IMG/VR virus record: IMGVR_UViG_3300027704_000021
Coordinates: 1 to 64,000 of that record
Reading direction: 5' to 3' (one strand)
Origin: a virus
DNA length: 64,000 nt
Shown: one piece after another, positions 47,701 to 53,555 of the stretch
How the letters are laid out: every line of letters starts with the position of its first letter
Numbering within the stretch: position 1 is the first letter of the stretch
The notes under the pieces: generated by a model
What the model was told of the DNA's origin: nothing
What the model saw: only the letters and a program-made list of their open reading frames with translations
The model's database searches: none
Position numbers and translations under genes: made by a program

Positions 47701-48747
47701 CGACTAGCACCTAGTGTTAGTAATGCTATTGTAGGAGATTTAGGAGAACGAGAACTACTAAACAGAGCACAGTTATTACTTAATGGACTTGAGGTTACTT
47801 CAGACACAGGAAGTGGCGGAATTGTTATTGAAGGTGTGCTTAATCCTCAAAACTATCCACTTAACCCAAGTGACGTTGGATGGTCACAACTAAGCGGTGT
47901 TGCTCAAGGTGGACAACCTAGCTTTGCTCAAGTAGCATCAGGTGGTGGCGTTACATGGACAACTGGAGTATCAGCTGTTAACTCTACAATAACATCAGTT
48001 GATACAATTGGAGCTACAATAAACAGTGGTCAATATGGTTCTAGTAACGGGCGAAGATACCTTTATATAAGTGCTAACGACTTTAGAGCAGTGTTTGGAA
48101 ATTCTAACATAAATGAGGTTATTGGTAAAACAATTACAGGAACTGGTATAGCTAGTAATACCACTATCCAAAGTGGATATATTCGTACTTACGACAACTT
48201 TGGATACTTTAGACTTTCTAGAAATCTTACAGGGACCATTAGTCCGAATACTGCTGACGCTGTAACTATAGCTTACAACACAGCACTAGTAAATAAGAGC
48301 TTTGGTTACTTTACTACAGCTAGTGTTGAATCAACAACTGCTACAATTGGTACTGCTATTACTGGTATAAGTGGCGGCGGATCATTCCCAGCTAATACAC
48401 AGATAAGTGATATTGCAAGTATTACATGGGCTGGAAACACATTTTTCCAAATAGAATTTAACAACTCCTTTACTGGAACACTAGCACTAAACACAGGTAC
48501 AATTACAGCAACAGTTGAACAACCACCGTTTGCCCAACCAGGAGAAACTGTATTCTCATTCATTGCTGTACCTGGAGAAAGATCTACACTAGACTTATCG
48601 CAGTTGAAAGAACTTACTAACACACCATTAGGTGGTAGAGGAACATTCCCAAATGGTCCAGACGTGTTAGCTATTAACGTTTATAAAGTTGATGGAGCAG
48701 ATATTAATTCAAATATTATTATTAAATGGGGAGAAGCTCAAGCTTAA
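41767..48747 (+). CDS. giant structural protein (2326 aa), repeat-rich
   Basis: Longest gene of the window. N-terminal region has two copies of a ~115-residue unit (YTPTTGIMELTIGTHSLEVGD..., residues ~57-160 and ~263-365) flanking the C-x-RD..LDA..WDLRYRGN helical module also found in the fibre at 26966. Residues ~810-1400 hold at least five ~80-residue beta units (GG..Y.VGD.I.I.G..LGG..P.NDA). The last ~800 residues (QHGAQAIRQSKKYIRYQSGKG onwards) are conserved among giant virion proteins of marine T4-like phages. Probably a baseplate-attached fibre. Confidence 0.75.
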   Translation: MAKQQIKNYVFKPGMSAAAYAYPNSYGLLYSNKTYLQVEATAWITQQVAHGAQYTPSTATYTPTTGIMELTIGTHSLEVGDVLGLNAAGITFTRASDSSSHAYPRATGAPTTSGSDPSYNNPVFITAVTATTITILVGISSDTSVHTFASATSNVVTAGFAGYTFNESKCQRDLKYVLDAYLWDLRYRGNEETRFVASKYFEGTVAQVDGDRLPEIYTHTKIRNLINDFIFTKTINPNTVNTTVAQNITGNASEAMAQFTPTNGTYTPTTGVMSLTIGTHTLAVSDEIFIAPAAVTFTCALDGDATLHPYPRASGVPNATGKDGFYYAPLRITAVTSTTITVNVGVSSDTSLHTFNSALTNGVTAGPAAVINTLAFNVIDTITTGLTSLPKLVESGVGNIKVQGRHGLEALLLITNTTKNEIVYNFASNETGGKTKLITKGYDKDFKTYLQTTDAITKIWFNYDTSSHAITDEIQVFAETAEVKIRPYDFGTDAIERMRIANPLSMLDADFEYGLQPTKWSAIGTLRGYPSVYEIPATNTAVLSVTTDASAGTAGIGASLITVTTVVAHGFDAGDPVTIKALENSIAGVARAEGSFVINLVPTASSFNYYAKSKVGTSSGQILTTTYAQLRKAAFYTGASIGQPIISVASNGSSGSFTTQLAVASGSTIIPFDGAAPEIGSPLTNASIPTGSQVTSIIDTSAGGGTFLTLETTTTTAANTDTLQVSSTTGLQNDMAVDRGDGTAIYVQSIGTGGDALGVQFSANFINSRIGNVVSYSGLAGINVSAIGANATFNISPSADSSNLYILNSIATGGNDYEVGDSIKILGNLLGGESPANDAVIYVTSTASDGDINSATITGLSFNGFAILGGAVHTPYGYLGTGAVFNVSYLNTTYTGVAIANGGTSYKVGDVVVIDGSVIQPTGGSSVHTNYVTVSTVAAGGEVLAINNITQVPANRTPGTYTGVASTGGGGSTYTVIVSPAGEHLTMTNFSAANALRPQLTYSGVTGTSSGSGTVGTFNITVNAIGAILDVTVVTKGSGHTAGDTITIADAALGAGGAANFTMDVSTISVAGDVTMNAITIVTAGTGVAQGATITIADAVLGGGGGAAITVEAQTVGLAGRITGITFSTVNAPQRDETFTNVAYTTDSAGGSGATFAIQVTGASYQVTGGGGTNYLVGEIITFAGDQVGGADPANNAVATITTVDAGGAVLAYTVTGAAVNGRTALGVTGANRQGSAATFTIELSEGDYTFIGVSTPGTGYGLGQQLIVPGSNLRGAAPVNDATVTITSIDQISTGAITGVTVTGTAANPTGPYNSLTGANISNTGVDATFNVRRNYTAYDNISVTGGGSGYKIGDRITISGTSLEGASPLNDIELFVDAVGGGIITAVTGTYTIATPGTNIDIISTVSISEATSASILINQTVSYAALATLNIGWTYAHGLVPGDTFIVTVTSDDGSNNHDLAGGSFFATEIPTINGLRYQARATGAIDVSSIPLNGVVYPRPDSFFVHRPYDGGVQLGTGGPQHGAQAIRQSKKYIRYQSGKGIMYTTGALFAPSYDLQSVIAENVEVGALITITCDDNDHGVQEGGVIRLLGIETEGYNSGNETAVGSNFDYDVVDVIDERIFKVRSKRRLGATTAVLGFGAQMSVVSWHGATVRSGIFDDQNGIFWEFDGTQISAVQRTGTKQVAGTIALEIDSNYITGTNTRFRDQLKAGDRVILKGMTHVVSHVISDTTMTVTPDWRGVVNITGAKMALVADKKAKQSEFNVDKLDGTGPSGYDMDIAKMQMIGIQYTWYGAGFIDWMVRGSTGSFVFAHRMRNSNVNTEAFMRSGNLPVRYEVTNEGPPGKLKSAMTNSQNTMVLEDSSFFPYAATVYVDNEIITYTGNSIATNTLTGLNRSAALSTFQAGAQRSYTAGPAAVHSARTGVIIISQTITPLISHWGSAFLTDGGFDEDRGYIFSYAETSIAVSTTKQTAFMMRLAPSVSNAIVGDLGERELLNRAQLLLNGLEVTSDTGSGGIVIEGVLNPQNYPLNPSDVGWSQLSGVAQGGQPSFAQVASGGGVTWTTGVSAVNSTITSVDTIGATINSGQYGSSNGRRYLYISANDFRAVFGNSNINEVIGKTITGTGIASNTTIQSGYIRTYDNFGYFRLSRNLTGTISPNTADAVTIAYNTALVNKSFGYFTTASVESTTATIGTAITGISGGGSFPANTQISDIASITWAGNTFFQIEFNNSFTGTLALNTGTITATVEQPPFAQPGETVFSFIAVPGERSTLDLSQLKELTNTPLGGRGTFPNGPDVLAINVYKVDGADINSNIIIKWGEAQA

Positions 48748-48962
48748 TCTTCAAGATAATTAACAAAATCTAAAAGCGTATCAAATACTTTGGTACGCTT
48801 TTTTATTGACCTGTAAGTAAATCTTTTATTAATTAATTCTTCAGTTTCTTTTCCGTAACCAGTGCGTACTAGTATTGGCTGGGCACCTACTTTTATAGCC
48901 GCTTTAAGATCAGATAATTTGTCACCAACATAATAACCTTTGGCAAACTTTACGTGCGGCAC
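48744..48962 (-). CDS. gmhB: GmhB-like phosphatase, C-terminal part of an interrupted gene
   Basis: Contains the last HAD motif, YVGDKLSDLKAA, and the C-terminal helices. The Met (48960-48962) is only the PHVKF segment inside the duplicated stretch and not a real start. Removing one copy of the 54-bp duplication joins it to the frame at 48984-49412. Its end overlaps the stop of the 2326-residue gene by 4 bases. Confidence 0.75.
   Translation of the reverse strand: MPHVKFAKGYYVGDKLSDLKAAIKVGAQPILVRTGYGKETEELINKRFTYRSIKKRTKVFDTLLDFVNYLED
48772..48804 (+). terminator. terminator embedded in the 3' end of gmhB
   Basis: AAAAGCGTA / TACGCTTTT, 9 bp, 13-base loop, then T residues on the plus strand. 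It lies within the minus-strand gmhB coding sequence and would stop transcription of the convergent giant gene. Confidence 0.7.
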
Positions 48963-49038
48963 TTCTTTTTCACAACGCTTAAACTAATAACCTTTGGCAA
49001 ACTTTACGTGCGGCACTTCTTTTTCACAACGCTTAAAC
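48931..49038 (-). repeat. 54-bp tandem duplication creating a stop in gmhB
   Basis: 48931-48984 equals 48985-49038. The length is a multiple of three, but the junction makes an in-frame TAG on the minus strand, cutting gmhB in two. Confidence 0.92.
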
Positions 49039-49412
49039 ATTCCTGTGTTGGGCTTTGCATATAGGTCATTTTTTCTACTACTAGCACTATAGTATATTCC
49101 GTCTATACTAGTACAACCTGCCTGTCCAAACAGTTCAAACATGTGTCTATGTAAATCGTCAACATCTTCTTCCGTAAATAGACCCTTTTCAATTCCACCT
49201 TGATTTGTTATAATAACTATTTTATGACCCATCCTGCGTAGTTTTGAAATAGCCTTTATACTTCCGTCAATAGGCTTAAAGTCTTTACTACGGTAGCAAT
49301 ATGTACCAAGATCTTCGTTAATAACCCCGTCTCGGTCTAATCCGATAACACACTTAGGAGCAATATAGTTTGGACTAGAGTCATAATCGTCACTCCAGCT
49401 AATATCAACCAT
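48984..49412 (-). CDS. gmhB: D-glycero-D-manno-heptose-1,7-bisphosphate 7-phosphatase-like (GmhB), N-terminal part
   Basis: HAD-family phosphatase of the GmhB/HisB type: GLDRDGVIN (nucleophile Asp26), IVIITNQGG and AKPNTGMF. With the C-terminal piece the enzyme is 204 residues, close to the usual ~190. It removes the 7-phosphate in ADP-heptose synthesis. The zinc loop of E. coli GmhB (Cys-x-His...Cys-x-Cys) is absent here: the stretch YYSASSRKNDLYAKPNTGM has no cysteine. Last gene of the heptose operon; its ATG overlaps the stop of the cupin gene. Confidence 0.82.
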   Translation of the reverse strand: MVDISWSDDYDSSPNYIAPKCVIGLDRDGVINEDLGTYCYRSKDFKPIDGSIKAISKLRRMGHKIVIITNQGGIEKGLFTEEDVDDLHRHMFELFGQAGCTSIDGIYYSASSRKNDLYAKPNTGMFKRCEKEVPHVKFAKGY

Positions 49413-49800
49413 CGATCATATTTTCCGGATCAAGCGATTGGCTATCGCCTGGAATAAGTCTATAATTGTCTTCAACTGAATCAGCTGTACTAACTTCAGT
49501 AATAGAACTCATAGGTTCTAATGCTTCTATTTGATGCGGTTGTAAAGGAGGGTTATGCCAAGTATCACCTTCGTTTAATTCTTTTTCAAAGATGGTTGCA
49601 TCTTTTGTATCAATCCAACGTACTTTAAATTTGCCACTATTTACAAACCATGTTTCATCTTTTTCTCTATGGAAGTGCATGCTAAATTTAGCACCTACTT
49701 TTTCAAATACCATAATCTTGCCACAGTACTTGTCGTTAGTAGCCCAAATAAGTTCGTAGCCCCAACCTTTTTTTACATGTCCTGACAGTCTTTTATCCAA
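49405..49800 (-). CDS. cupin-domain protein (sugar isomerase/epimerase-like)
   Basis: 131 residues. Cupin motif 1: H42-x-H44....E49......G56 in MHFHREKDETWFVNSG; motif 2 supplies His89 (PLQPHQIEA). The sequence KKGWGYELIWA at the start resembles mannose-6-phosphate isomerase-type cupins. Overlaps neighbours on both sides by 8 bases. The operon lacks a recognisable GmhA isomerase; whether this cupin replaces it is speculation. Confidence 0.75.
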   Translation of the reverse strand: MDKRLSGHVKKGWGYELIWATNDKYCGKIMVFEKVGAKFSMHFHREKDETWFVNSGKFKVRWIDTKDATIFEKELNEGDTWHNPPLQPHQIEALEPMSSITEVSTADSVEDNYRLIPGDSQSLDPENMIDG

Positions 49801-50512
49801 AATCTATCTCCACTTTTTTAGCAAATGTTAAGTTGAATACATTCCAACTCATGGTTAATCTTTCAACATCACTCTTAAAAGGATATACTTGATGTTTAAG
49901 TTCTGCAGGAAACATAAAGATCTGTCCAGTTACAGGAACTATCCTATGAGCTGATGCTCCCCAACTTCCGTGTACCCATTCTAATTGTCCCGGACAACGT
50001 GCATTAGATTCAATTGGAATAGTTTCCGGTTCGTTGGCAATCTCTTCAGGAACGTCTACCATAATTATTCCACTAATCATGCCGCTATGAGCATGTGCTG
50101 GATTAAATTCGTTTGCCTTCATATAATTGAACCAAACACCGTTACCTAAATCAAATTGTATTGAATTGTAATCTACATCATCTACAGCTAGACCTTCAAT
50201 GGAACCATCTTCGTGTGCTGGCATCATAGATAGCCTTCTTTCATCATCAGCTTTAAACCATTCTTGTACATGGGGTACTAATAAGCCAAGCATTTGTAAT
50301 TGCATTTCAGGAGATGCAGCTGTATTCCCCCGTTGTACTTCAATGTTTCCTGACAGTGCATATCCCATATGATCAGCGTTTCGATTTAATTCTGCAAAAT
50401 GTTTTACAAATTTTAAATCTTTTTCGTTTAATTTAGCTGAGTATATAGTTGGGCCAAACGGCGCTATCATTTCAAATTCTGGAACATACTCGCCTTTATG
50501 ATTAATGATCAT
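49793..50512 (-). CDS. 2OG-Fe(II) oxygenase-like protein (239 aa)
   Basis: Resembles the putative 2OG-Fe(II) oxygenases common in marine phages: N-x-AHAHSGMISGIIMVDVP (His140/His142 region), GQIFMFPAELKHQVYPF (His207) and SDVERLTMSWN (Arg218, for 2-oxoglutarate). Substrate unknown; its place within a sugar-nucleotide operon suggests sugar or glycan hydroxylation. Overlaps HldD (11 bases) and the cupin (8 bases). Confidence 0.75.
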   Translation of the reverse strand: MIINHKGEYVPEFEMIAPFGPTIYSAKLNEKDLKFVKHFAELNRNADHMGYALSGNIEVQRGNTAASPEMQLQMLGLLVPHVQEWFKADDERRLSMMPAHEDGSIEGLAVDDVDYNSIQFDLGNGVWFNYMKANEFNPAHAHSGMISGIIMVDVPEEIANEPETIPIESNARCPGQLEWVHGSWGASAHRIVPVTGQIFMFPAELKHQVYPFKSDVERLTMSWNVFNLTFAKKVEIDFG

Positions 50513-51320
50513 TAATGTAATCCTTTATATTAATCCATTCCATATCTATAACACTATTTAATTTGTCTAGGTTAGCACAGGTGTATTCTTGGTATTGATT
50601 TTTAACATTATCCGGAATAGGAATATAATTAATTGCTGCATTATATTTTTTAGCAATAGTTTGTGCTACAGTGTCAAAGCTTTCTGGATTACCAGTGCCA
50701 ACATTATAGATATTGCTAGCATCAACTGTAAGCATTTTTTCGTGTACTTTACATATATCTTCTACACATACAAAGTCACGTTTGTAATGTTCGCTATCTT
50801 CAAACACATTAATAACATTATCTTGCTGTGCTTGTATTCTAAACTTAGTATACGGACTTGCTTGATCGCCTTTTTCTCCTTCATGAGAACCATATACATT
50901 AAAATATCTAAAGCCTTGTACAATCACATTAAAGTCATCTTTATGCTGGTTTACAAACCTATCAAACAAATACTTGCTCCATGCATAAGGGCTTTGTGGC
51001 AACAATGGGCCGTCTTCAGTAAAATGTGTAGTAGGACCGTATACACTTGCACTAGAAGCGTACTGAAAATTTGTCCCGTAGTTCTCACATACTTGAAGTA
51101 TCTTCATACTGTATTCAAAGTTTTGTTCCATGATTTGATCTACATCAGTATATGTTGTACTACTAATAGCACCAAGATGAATTACCCAATCATACCCACT
51201 AGGATCAGGAACACAATTCTCTACATAGTCCCAGCCTTCGACATCGTGTCCTTGACCTACTAGGTAGTTGCACATGTTTTGTCCAATAAAGCCTTTATAT
51301 CCTGTAACTAGTATTTTCAT
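50502..51320 (-). CDS. hldD: ADP-heptose 6-epimerase-like (HldD/RfaD)
   Basis: 272 residues. Short-chain NAD(P) fold: G7-Y-K-G10-F-I-G13, SSASVYG, catalytic Tyr112...Lys116 (YAWSK), FRYFNVYGSHEGEKG and YKRDFVCVED, the last two characteristic of RfaD. Shorter than E. coli HldD (310). It converts ADP-D-glycero- to ADP-L-glycero-D-manno-heptose. Stop and start overlaps with both neighbours (ATGA type with the 51317 gene). Confidence 0.87.
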   Translation of the reverse strand: MKILVTGYKGFIGQNMCNYLVGQGHDVEGWDYVENCVPDPSGYDWVIHLGAISSTTYTDVDQIMEQNFEYSMKILQVCENYGTNFQYASSASVYGPTTHFTEDGPLLPQSPYAWSKYLFDRFVNQHKDDFNVIVQGFRYFNVYGSHEGEKGDQASPYTKFRIQAQQDNVINVFEDSEHYKRDFVCVEDICKVHEKMLTVDASNIYNVGTGNPESFDTVAQTIAKKYNAAINYIPIPDNVKNQYQEYTCANLDKLNSVIDMEWINIKDYINDH

Positions 51321-51946
51321 TTAGGTATCCTGTTATTATCCATAATTGGCCATCCATCATTATCAAGAGGTAAGTCTAAACCTTGCTCCCAGTGATTTCG
51401 GTATGTTATATCTTCAGGCGCCATTAATGCATGCCATTTTTTATCATCTCGCCACGGAATGAAGTTAAAATTTATTACTACTCTGCGTAATTCGTCAGTA
51501 CATGTAGCACCGCTATGTTTAATATTAGCTGGAAAAATAACTAATCGATTTGCAACACTCTCAACTTTATCACCATCATCAAATATAGTGTAGCCGTTGT
51601 TAGTGTTTACGTAATAGATTGCAGTTAATGCTCCTGGAGCTAGTGTGTCTACATGCATACCGTGAACTTCATTGCCTTCAGTTTTTGTGAGAAGATTAGC
51701 TTTTATCCTTATTAATACTTGAGGTTGTATTACTTCCATAATAGGATATGCTACTTGGTATTCCATCTGATTATCCATATGATATCCTTCATGAATAGTA
51801 TGGACAAATTGGAAGTCTCCCTTGCTACTAGGATCAGCAACTCCTTCACCAAAGTGCCAATTATATTGTAAGCTCATCATTTGTTCTTGAACTTTTCCAA
51901 AAGCTTCTTTAGATAGTGCATCGTTAATAATAACTTTTTTAGTCAT
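51317..51946 (-). CDS. 2OG-Fe(II) oxygenase (209 aa)
   Basis: Complete facial triad: His98-x-Asp100 (GMHVDTLAPG), His144 (ANIKHSG) and Arg154/155 (DELRRVVINF) for 2-oxoglutarate. The family hydroxylates diverse small molecules or proteins and is frequent in marine T4-like phages. Lies between HldE and HldD with 4-base overlaps, so it is made together with them. Confidence 0.82.
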   Translation of the reverse strand: MTKKVIINDALSKEAFGKVQEQMMSLQYNWHFGEGVADPSSKGDFQFVHTIHEGYHMDNQMEYQVAYPIMEVIQPQVLIRIKANLLTKTEGNEVHGMHVDTLAPGALTAIYYVNTNNGYTIFDDGDKVESVANRLVIFPANIKHSGATCTDELRRVVINFNFIPWRDDKKWHALMAPEDITYRNHWEQGLDLPLDNDGWPIMDNNRIPK

Positions 51947-53082
51947 TCCATTTCCTTTATTATGTGTGTTGTAGAATGCCCTTCTACTTTAGGAAATATA
52001 TTAACTTCTGCTAAATCGTTTCCTACCACAGTTTCTACAGTATAATCGCCACCCTTAACAATTATATCAGGCTGTGTCTTCTTAATTATACTATACGGAG
52101 TATCATCGTCAAATATTAATACTTCATCAACTATGTTTAGTAGTTCAAGTGCTTCTTTTCTTTTTGTTTGATCGTTAATGGGTCTAGTTTCGCCTTTTAA
52201 CCGCTTTACACTAGCATCGCTGTTAATAGCTACTATAAGTTTGTCACCTAAGCTACAAGCGTGTTTAAGCAGTCTTAGATGCCCTAAATGCAGTATATCA
52301 AAGCATCCGTTGGTAAATATGACCTTATCTTCTAAGTCGTGCTTTGATAAAATATGTGTACCAGTGTGTTTAACTGCTTCAGTAGCACCTTTGACAGCAA
52401 GCTCTAAACAGCGTTTGTGATCGTAGCCTTTTGTTAATCCATATACAAATGCTGCTAAGAAACAATCGCCGGCACCTGTAACATCTGCTACTTCTATATT
52501 ATCCACAGGAACGTCATAGACTTTGTCGTTAATTTTAGCAACAACACTATCTCCAGCTCGTGTAGTAACAATGTTGCCCGGCCAAAGATCGAAGTCTAGT
52601 TCTGTAAATTCTTTTTCGTTAGGTTTTACAAGCCAAGCACCTTCATAAAGACTATAGTGATCTTTTGGATCCACTATTACTTTACAGCCAAACTTGTTAA
52701 TGTGTTCAATAATCTCATGTGATTTTTCTAATACACCTTTAGCATAATCACTTAATATTACATAGTCGTACCCTTGGAAATCTTTACTAAGTATATCGTT
52801 TAGTATTGTATTGCTATTTGCGTGATAGTCATTGTCAATACGTGTGATATAATGTCCGTCACACATAACACGAGTCTTTGTACTTTTAGGTTGATCATAC
52901 TCATACAGTGTAACATCTACACCTAGACTTTTTAAGTTTTCATAAACTAGTCCTGCGCCGCCAAGTGTTTCAACTTCATGTAAGTGTTTAACAATAGGTA
53001 CAGGCGCTTCAGGACTTAAACGTTCTGAAGTTCCATAGATATATTTGTCGATTATTACATCGCCGAGAACTAATACTTTCAT
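51943..53082 (-). CDS. hldE: bifunctional heptose-7-phosphate kinase / heptose-1-phosphate adenylyltransferase (HldE)
   Basis: 379 residues. Kinase part (1-~248): GDVIIDKYIYG, RLSPEAPVPIV, and the catalytic loop VTGAGDCF (203-208) of PfkB sugar kinases. Adenylyltransferase part (~252-379): FTNGCFDILHLGHLRLLKHA with the HxGH motif at 265-268. E. coli HldE is 477 residues; here the kinase is about 70 residues shorter, missing part of the lid after GGAG. First gene of the operon. The -10 of a consensus sigma70 promoter is 6 bases before the ATG and there is no ribosome site, so the mRNA should be leaderless. Confidence 0.9.
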   Translation of the reverse strand: MKVLVLGDVIIDKYIYGTSERLSPEAPVPIVKHLHEVETLGGAGLVYENLKSLGVDVTLYEYDQPKSTKTRVMCDGHYITRIDNDYHANSNTILNDILSKDFQGYDYVILSDYAKGVLEKSHEIIEHINKFGCKVIVDPKDHYSLYEGAWLVKPNEKEFTELDFDLWPGNIVTTRAGDSVVAKINDKVYDVPVDNIEVADVTGAGDCFLAAFVYGLTKGYDHKRCLELAVKGATEAVKHTGTHILSKHDLEDKVIFTNGCFDILHLGHLRLLKHACSLGDKLIVAINSDASVKRLKGETRPINDQTKRKEALELLNIVDEVLIFDDDTPYSIIKKTQPDIIVKGGDYTVETVVGNDLAEVNIFPKVEGHSTTHIIKEME

Positions 53083-53088
53083 ACTATT

Positions 53089-53117
53089 ATTATACTACCT
53101 TTTAGGCTATTTGTCAA
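53089..53117 (-). promoter_or_regulatory. perfect-consensus sigma70 promoter of the heptose operon
   Basis: On the minus strand: TTGACA (53117-53112), 17-bp spacer, TATAAT (53094-53089). Six bases later is the HldE ATG, so +1 falls on its A. The -35 lies inside the end of the Nudix gene. Confidence 0.88.
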
Positions 53118-53547
53118 GTAGATTTATTGTTTGAAAGACTGTTTCTAACTTATTAAGATTAACTCTACTTTGGAGGGTATTACGAAGTCCGTGATGCAAA
53201 GGCTTGGGCCATTTAGTAAAACTGCACCAAGCATAGCCGTCGTGTTCTCTATTTAGATTAGGGATAAATTCGTCTTCAACAACACAAAGGTATGTGTGAA
53301 AAGTAAACTTCTTATCGTTACTGAGGAAACTTTCTAAAGGAAGTGTCTTTTTTATATCTGGAAGTTGTCCAATTTCTTCTTCTATTTCTCGTTTAAGACC
53401 TTCCCATGGAGTTTCGGCACCTTCGTTTGTTCCGCCAACTAGGCCCCAAACATCAGACTTTTTGCCACTTGCTCGATGTAAAAATAAAAATCTATTTGTT
53501 TTTAGGGTGTAAAATAATGCACCACTACATACTATATTTGAACTCAT
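53107..53547 (-). CDS. Nudix hydrolase
   Basis: 146 residues with a complete Nudix box G39-x5-E45-x7-R53-E54-I-E-E57-E58-I-G60. Hydrolyses a nucleoside diphosphate linked to another group; candidates include oxidised nucleotides or sugar nucleotides such as ADP-sugars. It starts 8 bases after the gp15 stop, so it is at the end of the gp14-gp15 transcript, although it borders the heptose operon whose promoter it contains. Confidence 0.88.
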   Translation of the reverse strand: MSSNIVCSGALFYTLKTNRFLFLHRASGKKSDVWGLVGGTNEGAETPWEGLKREIEEEIGQLPDIKKTLPLESFLSNDKKFTFHTYLCVVEDEFIPNLNREHDGYAWCSFTKWPKPLHHGLRNTLQSRVNLNKLETVFQTINLLDK

Positions 53548-53555
53548 ACATATAC

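Noticed and set aside
50589-51263. 224-codon plus-strand hydrophobic frame
   Set aside because: Antisense shadow of hldD; Cys/Ile/Phe-rich composition typical of antisense reading.
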